Assembly (NCBI RefSeq): GCF_000247695.1
Contig: NW_004624783.1
Coordinates: 4,858,516 to 4,922,515, forward strand
Direction: 5' to 3'
Length of the DNA stretch: 64,000 bases
DNA from: Heterocephalus glaber
Taxonomy: Eukaryota > Chordata > Mammalia > Rodentia > Bathyergidae
The notes under the pieces: generated by a model
Database searches by the model: none
Told to the model about the DNA's origin: nothing
What the model saw: only the letters and a program-made list of their open reading frames with translations
Translations under genes and position numbers: made by a program
Shown here: piece by piece, positions 35,000-47,835 of the stretch
Layout: every line of letters starts with the position of its first letter
How positions within the stretch are numbered: the stretch's first letter is position 1

Positions 35000-35000
35000 T
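34957..35000. repeat. Perfect A/TA/T palindrome
   Basis: A12, then about 11 TA units, then T10, which reads the same on both strands. It lies inside the proposed MKLN1 3' UTR. Confidence 0.95.
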
Positions 35001-35593
35001 CCACAAAGAAGTCTGCTCACAGAATTATGCAATCTCAATTGAGCTGAAGGCTTCATTTATATAAAGGACAATTAATACTATACAATCTAATTTATTTCAA
35101 AAGACATTTAACAGAAGTTAAAAAGGTAGGCTGGCTTAATGAGTAACAGAATGAGCATCTCTTGCCCAGGCTTAATAGAAATAGAAATCCATTTTTATGT
35201 TTCTAAATAAATGGCTTACAATTGAGGAAGAAAATAGTTTATAACTGGTCAGTCAAGATCATTTTTTTGAGAAAAAAATCTGAAGGAGATTACATAATTT
35301 TTTAAAAAGTATGTCTTCCCTTATAGAAGACTACTTATATTTAACCTAATATTTTTGACTCTGACATACTATTAATCAAATCTGGAGCTGGGCTGACATT
35401 ACTCTGTTGTGTCTTACATCTTTGTATTCAGTGCTTTTACAAGCAAAGCTAACATGTACAGTATATGTAAAATTAAGCTAAGCTTTACAAAGATAGAAAT
35501 ACCTTAGGACTCCCAAAACAGGTAATTAACAATGCAAAGCCACACATTTCTGTCCTCAGTGTTCCCCTTTGCATTTCAAGAAGGTAAATACAA

Positions 35594-35664
35594 GGGTGGG
35601 TGTGTAGCTCAGCAGTACAGTGCTTGTCTAGCCATGTGCAAGGATCCCCAATACCACAAATAAG
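35594..35664 (+). mobile_element. Old ID-type SINE
   Basis: GGTGTGTAGCTCAGCAGTAC to ATCCCCAATACCAC. Confidence 0.65.
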
Positions 35665-36035
35665 GAAACAGAAGTAAATCCAGCACTAAAAAGCAACATG
35701 CTACATGGTCATTTGGAAATAAGGGCTAGCATAGCTCTCTGTTATGGCAATTCAATTTGTAAAGCTTTGCCAGTTGTAATGAAATTGGGGCTTATTCTAC
35801 ATACCATCTCTAATTTAATCCATCACTTTACAAATGAGGAGAAAACCTAAAGAATAAGCCAAAATTATTACATATCTCTAACATCTAGGACTCATGGACT
35901 TCTTGGCAAAGCAGAATAGAGAAATCTCTGGTATTGTATATATGATTAACTTATTTTAAGGCATGAAAACTAATGTAAGTTCAATTCTGTATGGATTATA
36001 AGTTTTATATGAAATGGAAATTTTCTTCCTATTTA

Positions 36036-36182
36036 ACTTTTTGAGACAGGGTCTCACTAAGTATTTTAGGCTGGCCTTGAACTTATTATGTAGTCCAGGC
36101 TAGCCTCAAACTCGCAGCAATCCTCTTGCCTCAGTCTCCCACATGCTGGGACTACAGGAGTTTGCCACCACACTTAGCCTTT
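36036..36182 (-). mobile_element. B1 SINE in MKLN1 3' UTR
   Basis: GAGACAGGGTCTCACTAAG through CTGGGACTACAGGAGTTTGC; sense orientation relative to the MKLN1 transcript. Confidence 0.85.
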
Positions 36183-37961
36183 CTTCCTATTTTAAAGGGC
36201 TAGTAAATGAAAACCAATCCAACGGCACTAGTAAAACTTTAAGAAAGACTTTTTTGAGATTTGCTAGTAAGAGAGAGAGAGAGAAAGCTCAAAACTGACC
36301 ACATTGCAATTCCTTAATTATGTACATGGGCCTGTTCCATATATCACACACACAACGTTTCTCCTCCCTGGCCATTAATTTTGCATTCATTAAGTAGTGA
36401 ATGAAACTGAACAAGGGTGATCTCCTGAGACTGGCAACCTAGAATATCCAGAGCTATCTAAGTGAGTCCTCTGGGAGCCAAATAACTGCATGTGAAAATG
36501 TTTTATTGTTGATTTTCACTTTGCACTTATCAAGGAACTAGATCTACAAAAAAAGCTGCTTACCTATTTGAGATCTAGAGTTGATTATATAAGGTTTTCT
36601 GTTTTAAAGTCTCTTACAACTACTAGAAGAGAAATGCATTCCAAAGACTAACCCGAATATTCTAGAAAATTAAACTTTGATCCTTTTTTGGGAGTCTTTT
36701 TCCTGTGCTGCATAAATAAAATTATTCAGGGTTAAAAAATGAAGAGCTTTCTGTTTCATTTAGATTTATGAACTGTCAAATCCATAAGCCAAAAGTTTCC
36801 ATTATTCTTTTCCCAACATATTCCCAATCTCCCTTCTAGATTTGTTCCTGAGGTTCAATACTTCCAAGTCAAAATGCCTTAGATAGGCAAAACAGGACAC
36901 TGCACACAAGTGTGTAATAGTTCACCAAGGCTGTATGAAGAGCAGATAAACAAAAGACATAAGATTCATAATTTTAAGTGATTTCGTAGAACTAGTCTCC
37001 TTCCCTATCAAACACCCCGCTTAGCTCCCTGCCATCTTTTTTCTTGTTGACGTCGTAGTGCTCAGGTAATATCCACAAAAAATTCAAGGAAGATTGGCAG
37101 CGTTTGGGGACATGAGTGTATATAAGCAAACTTAATTTCCAAATAACAATTGTAAAATAGAAGATAAACTACTTTGCTTTTTGTGCTAAGTTGTGAATTG
37201 GGAACCAGTTCAAGATTTGACAGAAAAAGACAAGTGATAGTTTCCCAAAAGGGCATTTCTCTCTGTGACACTAGAAAATCTAATTTACTGTAACCTCTAA
37301 TGACTCCTTAGGTTAAGGGCTATGAAAGCTACTGTTGGGTGATTTTATCACTGGTTGTATAACTGAGAATGAGATTTAGTTATTCAGAATTAGGTCTAGT
37401 CATATTCTTGAGGGGAAGAGACACTCATATACTTGTTTTTATTTAAGGAAAAAAACCAATCATTTCATAGTCACTAATGAAAGCTATTCTTAATATTCAA
37501 CTATATCAGAAATTGAAAGCCAATTCTTAATATAAATCCCAACATCAGCAGAAAATCAATGCTATTTATGGGAAGTAGGAACAGAAAAAAAAGGCTAAAA
37601 ACAATAAAAAGACAATAGGCAAATGGAAATTCTGGAGTTATACTGAATTTTCCATGAGCTCTCTTTATGACAATTAATTCCCAGTGCCAGGAAAAGAAAC
37701 CATCACAGGCTCCTTTATTAAAGCTGCCGCAGCCATTATAACTATCTCCAAATAAAAATGATGCATACGTTTTTATAGCAATATCTAAATGTTATTCAAT
37801 AACATATAATTTTTAATTTCACTATTATTGCTTGTCATAAACAGGGATGATGACCATGTTTGCTTAAGAATGATTCTGACCTGATTTTTTTTCAAGCAGT
37901 AAAATGGTCCTAAGCAATGCTACAGAAAGTCAATGAAGTCTGGGGCTAAAAAAAGTCAAGA

Positions 37962-38105
37962 ATAGCCGGGCCTGATGGCGCATGCCTGTAATCCCAGTAC
38001 TCAGGAGGCTGAGGCAGGAGGATCGCCACAAGTTTGAGGCCTGCCTGGACTACACAGTGAGTTCAAGCCAGCCTGAACCACACAGTGAGACCGTCTCAAA
38101 AAAAT
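37962..38105 (+). mobile_element. B1 SINE in MKLN1 3' UTR, opposite orientation
   Basis: AGCCGGGCCTGATGGCGCAT through GAGACCGTCTCAAAAAAAT; antisense in the MKLN1 transcript, 1.8 kb from the sense copy. Confidence 0.87.
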
Positions 38106-38113
38106 GAAATGAA

Positions 38114-38192
38114 GGGCCGGGGATTTAGCTCAGTGGTTCTGGCACCTGCCTCACAAGCACAAGGTCCCAAGTTCAATCCCCAGTAACAAAAA
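38114..38192 (+). mobile_element. ID-like SINE
   Basis: GGGCCGGGGATTTAGCTCAG to CCCCAGTAAC, directly behind the B1. Confidence 0.88.
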
Positions 38193-39808
38193 AAGTAAAT
38201 AAAAAGAAATTAAAAATAAAAAAAGTTAGCTAAGAAAAATAAATGGAAACACAATTCACAGTATTTGGAGAACTCAAGGTTAAAAAGTCATATATAAATA
38301 AAATCTCTGAGATAGCATTTATTGAGGAAAAACAAAATGAGCATTTGGTAAAGAAATTAAGAAACAGCAATGAGTTATAAAACAAAACTGTGGCAATGTT
38401 ATTCAGATGAGCTAGTCAGTTCCATGTGATTTCAACAAACTTGGAAACCCCAACCTTCAACTGACATACCTCTAGACTAGAAGATTTGGATAACAAAGTC
38501 ATTTTAACATTAAGACAAATCACATGGGAGATATAAGCCACAGTCAAAAGCCACAAAAGAATAATACATGGAAAACAAAAATCTTTGCATTAGAGAGCCC
38601 AAAAACATACAAGTATGATCACATACAGACCTCTAAGATACTCCAACAACAACCAGAGACTTTTTCTGAGGCCAGTCAGCACATCTTAAGAGCAAGGACT
38701 AGTTAAAACTTAGTGAAAATTCAGTCAAGAATTACTGCAAAGGAATGAGATTGTGGATGAATAAGGATTTTTCAGAAAATAGGTGTTAAGGAAGGGCATA
38801 TTTTGAATAGCTACATGTCTGTTTACACTGTTACATACTGTAATGGTCCTTCCCACAGAAATTACCTCAAACTGTAGTTTTCAACTGTTTATACAACACT
38901 CAACCAGCTAAGGACTTCATGCAACTTTCATTCATAAAATAATCAAATGACCCACAATTACCCAATGAAGTCCATGCCATGTTAAGAACAATTTAAAAGT
39001 AATTTCTCTGTATAATTACCATGAAACTGAGTACAACTTTTTGATCCATTAAGCATCATTCTTACTCTCCCACTAAATGCTACGATTTGTAAGTTTGTAG
39101 TTGTTGGTTAGATTTTAAAATCCTTTTTTATTAAGTGAAACTCTGTTAAGATGGAGCTCTAAATATCACTTTTAAGGCAGATGTGAAAAGACCCACTGGA
39201 ATGAAAAGCTGCCAACCATGTATATACAATATGTATATTTCACTCAAGAGTGCATTTTATAAGCTTAAATCACTAAGGCCTAAATTTGATTGGATTTTCT
39301 AGGACAAACCAGTAACTTAAACTTCTCAAGTTTCCTATTAGTTTTTATTAGGCATGGACAGGTCAGTTTTAGTATAAATGGAAAACTACATCTAAAAAAG
39401 ATGACCCTGGTAAAGGTTAATGTTGTCTTGTCAGCTTTAGCACAGAGGTAGCTACCCAACTCTGAATTCCTTTGCTTGAATAAGACAGTGATATACTCTG
39501 AATTAATCAATCTGGTCATGCAAGGTCTCTGTCATTTCAAAAAATAAAATGCAAATGCACTTGAGAGGTGACTTGCAAATCAAATCATTTCTCATGAAAT
39601 ACAAGCCCTGAAAATAGTATTTGAGATCTAGTTTATTTCTGGTTGAAAGTAATATATTCCATTGGGAAAAAGACATGGGAATGAGGCTGAAGCTCCAAAT
39701 AAACTAAGCAAATTGTATCTCACTAATTAATGTGTCTAAAGCATCATCGAGGTTTTTCAATTTGGGACCAAGCCAAAATGAACAAATTTTTAAGTAGTAA
39801 TGGACATA

Positions 39809-40008
39809 TACAGTGGTACCCTGGTTGACAAACTTGTTTTATGATTTTGGGGAAGATGGCTGAATTTGTGTGTGGAGAAGATGGGCATAGTCGTGTTTGT
39901 CACCCAATGTGAAGTTTCCAAATGAAAGTAAAATTTTGCCTAACACTTTTGTCTGCAAAGTGAATTGTCTGCAAATAGAGAAGTTCATAAACAGAGGTAT
40001 TATTATAT
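39809..40008 (+). mobile_element. Short MITE with TACAGTGGTACC ends, copy 1
   Basis: The left end is ATACAGTGGTACCCTGG and the right end is a decayed inverse (CAGAGGTATTATTATA). The inside matches the reverse complement of 56,922-57,110 over most of its length. The family name is not known to me. Confidence 0.6.
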
Positions 40009-42219
40009 TTAGCTACCTAAATACCAATATAATGCTAGAATTCTTGGAACTATATGTAGCTTCTCACTAAATACATAAATTTCAACTAAGCGCTCTGATG
40101 TGAAATGTGAGCAATGTGTCAATCTTGGCTATGAACGTAGGGAGCCCAACATTCTCTGCAGTCAATCCTGGCAATGCCCATCAAGCCCCCAAGGTACAGA
40201 TTCTGACTTAGTCAGTTACCTTCTCAGTGACTCTATATCACTTAGGCACAGTAAGTGTTCACTATGATGCAAACCTATTTAAACATGGTAGTGGAAAAAA
40301 AATTCCACCAAAATAAAAGGATAAATTAAAACAGGCATATGTTTAAAAAAAAAACACTAGCAGAGAAAATCAGTTAGGAAAAAACAAAATCACTGAAGTC
40401 AGAAACTGAATTTCCTCTAAATAATATGACTGATGAAAAATTACAAAGAAATCACTGTAAGAATAAATGGTGAAAGGCTGCAGAATTTCATTTGGTTAAT
40501 GTTTTTAAAGTGCCAAAATTCATAGTAACCAAATTGGAGCTTTTAAATTTTGATAGTCTTGCCAAGTTTAAGTTTTTCCCTGTCAACATTCTGATTTGCA
40601 TCTGTCTCCATAAAATAAAATCCAACAGGCTATAATATTAGTGATATTAATATTTTATGTTCTTGGCTGTCAATCAGAAGAATCATTTTACAAAACTGTA
40701 CAAGTCTGCAAATAGAATGAATTTATCCAACTGTGTAATCAATTGGTTACTATGCATCTATACAATTTGGTACTGGCTGAATTGTGTAATATATTTTTCA
40801 CAAGATAAGGTACAGATCTAAAGGTTTAACAAATCACTATTAATTGCTTTGGGATGCTTGGAAAGTCAAGAAGCCCACGCACGACATAAGCCAGGAACTA
40901 GCAAAAAAATAGTCTGTCCATTCCCAAAAGAAGAAAAACCATGTAATAAAGAGAGTGAAAAGACATCTCAAAAATCTCATTCCTATATATCACACTTTTT
41001 GAAAGTGCACATCAATTTCTTCTCTCTGGTGAGGCTTAATCTTACTACTCGGGAATATACTCAATCATGAAATCATTCACTCTTAATAGCTGACAGATGC
41101 ACATTACACTGAGTTTGCCATTAGCATGGTGGGTGTCATCAGCACACCTTTTGAGCACATGTAAACACTAGTCAGATCTAGGTTTCTCATATTACATTCT
41201 ACAGCATCTCACTAGAAGATACATACCTCCACTTCTACACAAAAATGGAACCATGGAAAAGCCCATCTATTATACCTATTTCATAAAAAAATTTGTACCT
41301 TTAGTTTTTTTCAGCATTTAAAAAAGGTTGGTCCATGTGCTCAATGACATGTCTGTCAGTTGTAGACCAATGGATAATCACAAATCATTACTCTTCAACA
41401 TACTGATATTTAGAAGTAGATAGAAGGAGATGTACAGAAAGAATGAATGCACAAGTATGAACCTCCCCTTCACCTCCCATGTGCCTCCAAATGAACTGCT
41501 AAAAAGAGATGGCACACAGGAGAAATGAGAGCCCTGGTTTTGAACAGCTCTACCAGAGGAGTCATTTTCTTTCAGAATTACTACAAAGATATCAACAAAT
41601 ATATTAATCACTACTGGATCTTTCCTGGTGGCCATTTTTAGAATGGCTCTTCTTAGTTTGTTTCTGTAACTGAAAGCCAAATGCTACTGTAATACCTACT
41701 ATAAAATATAACATGAAACATTATACACCACCAATCTCTGATAGGGTGACTTGGTTAATCTTAAATTTCATTTTTTAGTTCTATGGCAATAGGTGCAAAT
41801 TTGAGCCCTCTAACCTGTCTATTGTTTAATGTAATACAAGACAAATCAACCACATATATCACTTTAACATACATCAACTGTCCTACAGAACTATACACCT
41901 GTTAAGAATAAAGAAGTAAACTAGCGACACCACTTACAAGCAGCTGTATGATGTGAAGTAAAGTGAAAGGGATGAAAGAGAAAACAAAAGTCAAAACAAC
42001 CCAACAATAAAACCCCAAATTCTTGTAGCACTGAGCCTGTTGGTAGTGCTGTTAAAAAGAAACAAAAAATTAGAAAAGGATAAATTGCTTAATTTTTTCT
42101 TTTATACTCACTCTTAAAAATTAAAGTAAGAAAAAATATATATTTAAATGGAAAGAATACCAATTTCACTTTATTAGCCTAATTTAGGAATAAGATGAGG
42201 AGAATGGGGTTGAGGTCAG

Positions 42220-42377
42220 GTATGAAGGAAGAGGGTTAAAACTTGTGACGGTAAAGATCCCTTCAAACACTTTGGTGCAGTCCTCAATCACTGCAGCTTC
42301 ACTTCAGTCAAAAGAGTTGCAATCCAAACACTGAAAGTGACTCCTGTTCTCCACTTGTGTGCCCAGTGACTCTTCAG
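42220..42377 (-). other. MKLN1: MKLN1 proximal 3' UTR
   Basis: The 150 bases after the stop contain no poly(A) hexamer, so the message must extend further. Confidence 0.6.
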
Positions 42378-42539
<162 letters not shown>

Positions 42540-42584
42540 TTAAAACTCAACATGTAACAGAAAAGTTAGTTCAGAAAAGCAGCA

Positions 42585-42725
42585 ATGTACAATGGAAAAA
42601 GCACTTCCTTTTCTTCAGCTGTACATCTATGACAATCTCGTTTATGTTATAAGATTATTGTGAGGATTAAATGCAATTATATGTAAAGTACCTAGCAAAA
42701 AGATTGGCACTTTAGTAACTAAGTA
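42585..42725 (+). mobile_element. MIR SINE
   Basis: TATTGTGAGGATTAAATGCA and TAAAGTACCTAGCAAAAAG parts of MIR. Confidence 0.65.
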
Positions 42726-44103
42726 ATATTGGTTTCTATTCCTTACAAAGGTCTTCCTCTGTTAGTCCATTAAAGAAATTTCAGTCCCTACGATGAGTGT
42801 TATCATTATGTATGCCTAAAATGTACCAATAAATGTTTTGGTATAAACAAATGAAAAAGAAGAGGCTTAAAAATCACTGAGGCTCTGAGAGCTGGAGGTA
42901 CTATCAGAGAACTGAATAAAAATGTAGATAACTGAAAGAAACAAAACAAATAATATGTAGAATGGTGCCTGGCACATAGTAAATATCGTATGTTACACAG
43001 TACCATGTGGCAGGCTCTCTGCTTGGTATATATTATATAAGAATACAGAATGAACTACTTTTATTCAGAAAAATATTAGAAAGTGGATGACATTATTAAA
43101 AGGTTGGGACTGTTACTCTAAAGATATTCCTTCCTTAACCTCTAGTAAAAGTTTAATTTTCAAGTTCCTACCAGCCAATGCAACATTCAATGAGATGCCT
43201 CCTTCTTTCAGTCATCTGGTATATTGATCTCAGGTGCTTCAATTTTATATGCAAATGAGATATTTAAATGACAAAACATATGATTTTCCTGTTGCTGAAA
43301 CGGCTGAGACATGTGAGCCCTGCGGCATGCCATCAGAAACAGAACTAGAGCCACAGCGTTATAGATGCCATAATGAGTCAATGAAAACTGCTTTAAATCA
43401 GACTGATTTCCATTCAACTTAGAATACAGTTTTAGGTCCAATCTGTTTTAATTTTGTAAAGAACAGGAATAGAATATAACACTGCCAAGGATACCAGTTT
43501 CCTGGAAGAAAATAAACAATGTCTCAAGAAGGGTACATTTCCTTTTTATTTTAAAAATTTTTACTGTTTTAAGTTTGAGGGGAAAATATTTCTTCCTTTG
43601 AGCTGAGCTTTTATCAAAGCCTACTATCATATCACAGAAATGAATAGAAGGAAATACTCTAAAAATATTAACAAAGCTTATCTCTGATTGGTGAGATTAT
43701 AATCTTTTTTCTATATTATGCTTTTTGAATTTTCCAAATTGCTTTATTTTCAATTTTTTACTTGAAAACTTTCAAACCAACAGACAAGTTTCAAAATGAG
43801 TACAGTGAATACTCAGATTCTTCACTTAGATTCATCTGTTAACATTTTGCAGATATATTCTTATGTGTGTTTATAACCTACTCATAATAATTTTGTAAAA
43901 CTACTTGAGAATAAATTCTTCCCCCTATAGTCTTGAGCACATTTCAGCTAAGAACAAGAACATCCACTTACACAACCACTATATACTAAATTCAGAGAAT
44001 TTAACATTGATGTCCTAATAAATAATCATGTCTACAGTCATTTTTCTCACTAATTTAAAATCAAACCCAATCCAAGATTGTACATTCTATATAGTGTGCT
44101 CTT

Positions 44104-44188
44104 GAGGAGGGGGATACCAGGGACTGAACACAGGGCTGTGTGTATGCTAGGCAAGCACTCTACCACTGAGCTACATCCTTAGCCCTAT
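44104..44188 (-). mobile_element. Old ID-type SINE
   Basis: GATACCAGGGACTGAACACAG...CTCTACCACTGAGCTACATCC, the older TAGAGC-bearing form. Confidence 0.75.
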
Positions 44189-44257
44189 ATTTAGTGTTTG
44201 AGTCTCTTTAGTCTGAAATAGTTCCTCAGTCTCAGTGTCTTTTATGACACAGACTTT

Positions 44258-44342
44258 TTGAAGGGGGGGGTACCAAGGATCAAACTCAGGACCTTGCACT
44301 TGCAAAGCAGGCACGGTGCCACTAAGCTAAATCTCCGGCCCT
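44258..44342 (-). mobile_element. ID-like SINE
   Basis: GGTACCAAGGATCAAACTCA to AAGCTAAATCTCCGGCCC. Confidence 0.87.
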
Positions 44343-45667
44343 TAACACAGGTATTTTTGAAGAGCACAGAGAAGTTATGAATAGAATGTTAAATTTGGGT
44401 TCTATGATTAGTTTTTCATGATCAGACGCAGTTTATGATGTTTTAGCCAGAATACCTCAGAAACGATTCTATATATCCTTCTCAGTGCATCAACTCAGAA
44501 GGCACGTGGTAATTTGTCCCAATACTGGTGATACTTTTATCAAATGTTTAAGTTGGTGTATGAAAAATTTCTCCAATGTAGGTTGTTCTTTTCCACTTTT
44601 TCATTAACTGGATGGGGAGATAGTTTGATATTGTATAAAATCTTGTTTCCCAATAGTAACGGTAACTGATGATTCTTGCTGAAACAATTATTATTTATAT
44701 GGTGGTGATTTTCTAACTCTACAATTCCTTCTAAAGCTTTTAGTTGACATTTATTATGAAGAACATTTTTTCCCTCTTTCCATTTCACTTATTTATTTGG
44801 GTCAGTATATACTCCTAAATTCTTCTGTTGTTTAATGTTATACTTATTACTATCATCATTCATTTTGAGACTTCATATTGTTCCAGATTTGGCCTCTAGA
44901 GTTGGTTTCTGTGTCTTTCTGAAATACACTCATTGATTTTTGGTACACGCCTTTACCTTCTGATACAGGAAGATATCCAAGCTCATCATTGCACAGCTCT
45001 GGAGTCAGGCATTTCTCCAAAAATCCCTGATTCTTTTTTGCAGCAAATTATATTTAGAAACTCAAGATCAATTATACTAATTACCAAGGTGTCATAGTTT
45101 GTAGGCCTATACATTTTTTTAAAAATCATTAATTTATATTTTTATTGCTAATTCCATTTTTTAAAAAATCTCACAGGATTCTTCCTCTTTTATCCCATTC
45201 TAATTTCCTTTCTTCCAGTAAGAATACCTCCCAGCAACATTATAATATTTTACTCATTTGCTCAACTTAAAATACATATGAAAAGAATTCTAGAATTATT
45301 ATACCTATACTACTACCAACAAAAACAAGATTTCTTTGCTTTTATGGTCCTTAGAATATACCGTGCTGATAGTACAGAGTTTAAGCATTGAAATAGAAAG
45401 ATTTAGTTCTCTCACTTTTTTCCTACTGATGTTTCTTTATATATTTAACTCTAATAGTTTTTATCTTCTTTGTTTTATTATTTCGTACTGAATTTGCAAA
45501 AATGCAGGATATATATTTTTAAGAAAAGATAGTGATTCTATAACATATTCCAATGAAGTAATACCATTTTCATGAGATCAAATGACTTAAAAGGGAGGGA
45601 CACAATTAGTTTCTATTATATGCAAGGTACTTCATGTATAAGGCATGATTGAAAACTACAGTGAATG

Positions 45668-46285
45668 TTTGAATTTTAAAAATTACAGTGAAAGACACAC
45701 TGCCATTAAACCCCCTCAAAATACTCCCTCTTCCTTCAAAACATACTTATCACATCATTTCTTGCCACTTTCTGAAACAGTGCTAGACTTCTTTCATGAG
45801 TGTCTTAAGTTGCTCTAGGGTGGTTGAATCAATTAAAAATGTTTATCTTTTATGGTCATTTTGGCTTTGGTGAAGAACCACAAACAAATTGCATGGTTTT
45901 GGATCCTGTGAATCAGGTAAGTGGCAATATACTGTAATATTTTTACAAGCCCATCTTTCCATTGATGGCACTTGGCAGCAGCAATCACCAAATGTATTTT
46001 GTGTGTGTGTGTGGTACTGGGGATCGAACTCACGACCTTGTGCTTGTAAGGCAGGTGCAGTGGCACTGAGCTAAATCCCCGGCCCAATATATATTTTTTT
46101 AAATTATGCCTTATAAATGTACTCATGAAACAGGACTTCCAGAACTGTTTCACAAAGTAGTAAGAACAGTGAGCTAAGTGTGTTTGAAGTGAGGGAAAGT
46201 ATTTTGAGGGGGATTAATAGCAATGTGTCTTTCATTGTAATAATTTTTAAAAATTTAAATACATACCATAGTTTTTGATCAATGC
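45668..46285. mobile_element. Mariner-derived fold-back (palindromic) MITE, copy 2, split by an ID-like SINE
   Basis: The left arm, ATTACAGTGAAAGACACACTG near 45,681, is matched in reverse by TGTGTCTTTCATTGTAAT near 46,225. Both arms read, inwards, into CAGAAAGTGGCAAG or CACAAAGTAGTAAG. On the - strand the left half recalls the transposase segment around WFFTKAKMTIK. The ID-like SINE lies at about 45,998-46,086. Confidence 0.65.
45998..46086 (-). mobile_element. ID-like SINE
   Basis: GGTACTGGGGATCGAACTCA to GAGCTAAATCCCCGGCCC, with a (TG)n stretch at its tail side. Confidence 0.87.
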
Positions 46286-46335
46286 TTGTATGACCACACT
46301 ACACTGCCACAAAATAGTAAATAAAATCCATTTTC

Positions 46336-46560
46336 AGATAACTTAAAGAGTTAGTAATTTAATAAGGTCTCACAATTGGTGAGGGAAGAGACAGAATGTG
46401 AACCCATGTTTGTGTCCAGAGCCCATCTATTTTTATTTACTGAGTGCTCAAATTACAGAGCAATGTGCTACGCCAATTTAACGCTCAGAAGTACATTTTA
46501 TTTTTACTATTTACCAACAAGAAAACTGAAACTTATCCCAGCATTAGATGAATGGTTAAA
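46336..46560 (-). mobile_element. MIR SINE
   Basis: Reverse: GGTCTCACAATTGGTGAGGG, AATGTGAACCCATGTTTGTG. Confidence 0.55.
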
Positions 46561-47262
46561 TTATGGTAGGTCCCTACTTTGGATCAATATGTAGCTATCA
46601 TTTCAGTTAATATAAAAGATCTCATATAGTTTCATAGAAACAGTTTCAAGCCATATCACCCAAGGTTAAACTATGTGATGATCTATGCCTTCTTGTTTCA
46701 GTTTATACTAAATTTAACTGTACTTTCACATTCTGTTTAGGCCACATTTTTGTGTGTTTTAGTGACTTCACTATTTAAAATGGGCAAGAGTCTAGTGTTT
46801 CTAAGTGTAGGAAGGCCACGATGTGCTTTATAGAGCATTTTCATGATAAGCTTCATTCAGGCATGAGTTAAGGTACTGCTGACCATGAATTCAATGTTCA
46901 TGAAACAATAATATATTAAATAAGAAATCTTTAAACAGAAATACATACAAGTAAAGGTTATATATTGATCAGCTGAAAAAGTATTTTGACCAGAGGCTCA
47001 CAGAAACCTAACTCTTTATTTCTCATAGGACCAATAATGCTGTAATCATTAATTCAAAGGTCCCCGTGACTTTATAAATGTAATTGTTTTGAATAATGAG
47101 AATCAACTGCATCTATATGTCTCTTTATACAGGGGTATATGTGTAAAGATCTACCAGATATGATTATATTTGAGGATAGAGGATAGATTGAGAGAGGTCA
47201 TTTAAGGAGAATCTTAAGCTTTGTAGTCAATTAAAAAAAACAAAAACAATAGAAGAGGTGGA

Positions 47263-47345
47263 AGGGCCCAGGGATTTAGCTCAGTAGCACTGTGCCTGCT
47301 TTGCAACCACAAGGTCCTGAGTTTGATCCCCAGGACTGGGGGTGG
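47263..47345 (+). mobile_element. ID-like SINE
   Basis: GGGCCCAGGGATTTAGCTCA to CCCCAGGACTGG, then a G-rich tail in place of poly(A). Confidence 0.85.
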
Positions 47346-47519
47346 GGGTGGGGGGTGGAAGTATAGTAACACAATGACATAAACTGCAGAGCTAAGAAAA
47401 AATGATAATTATTCTAATCCCTTGTTCCTAACCACTACATTTCTCTCAGTATATTTTCACCATAAAATGGAATGAGGAACTAACTTCTCCTCAGAGAACT
47501 GGAAACTGGTAAACTGTTA

Positions 47520-47835
47520 GAGGCAGTATAGTTAGTTGATGGTTAAGAGAATGAGCTCAGAAGCCATAGTGACAAGGTTTTTTTTTTTTTCTCCTACCAG
47601 GGATTGAACTCGAGACCTTGCACTTACAAGGCAGGTGGCAAAACCACTGAGCTAAATCCCTGGCCCCATATTGACAAGGTCTGAACCACGGTTTTATCAC
47701 CCACTAGCACTATTCCTAGGCAAGGTACTTTATTTAGCCTCGTTGCATCCCAGGTTTCATATACAAAAGAGGATCACCTAGTGGTGGAGATTAAATGAGC
47801 TATCACATGAAAAATGCTTAGAATAACATCTGCTC
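47520..47835 (+). mobile_element. MIR SINE, split by an ID-like SINE
   Basis: GGCAGTATAGTTAGTTGATGG at the start, GTGGTGGAGATTAAATGAGC near the end. The SINE at 47,580-47,668 is flanked by TAKTGACAAGG. Confidence 0.78.
47580..47668 (-). mobile_element. ID-like SINE
   Basis: TACCAGGGATTGAACTCGAG to GAGCTAAATCCCTGGCCCC. Confidence 0.88.

Larger units (their letters stand above)
33355..42377 (-). other. MKLN1: MKLN1 3' UTR (predicted extent)
   Basis: About 9 kb of AT-rich, repeat-poor sequence lies downstream of the MKLN1 stop on the - strand, unlike the SINE-rich introns on either side. Exceptions are an inverted pair of B1 copies (36,036 and 37,962), one ID-like SINE, an old ID-type copy, a MITE near 39,809 and a perfect AT palindrome at 34,957. 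The repeat-poor character fits transcribed UTR under constraint; the length is inference from the poly(A) signal at 33,378. Confidence 0.55.
43760..45190 (-). mobile_element. Old L1-like fragment carrying two SINEs
   Basis: TTCATCTGTTAACATTTTGC and neighbouring blocks look like reverse L1 ME-type sequence. Highly decayed; family call tentative. SINEs at 44,104 and 44,258 interrupt it. Confidence 0.4.
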
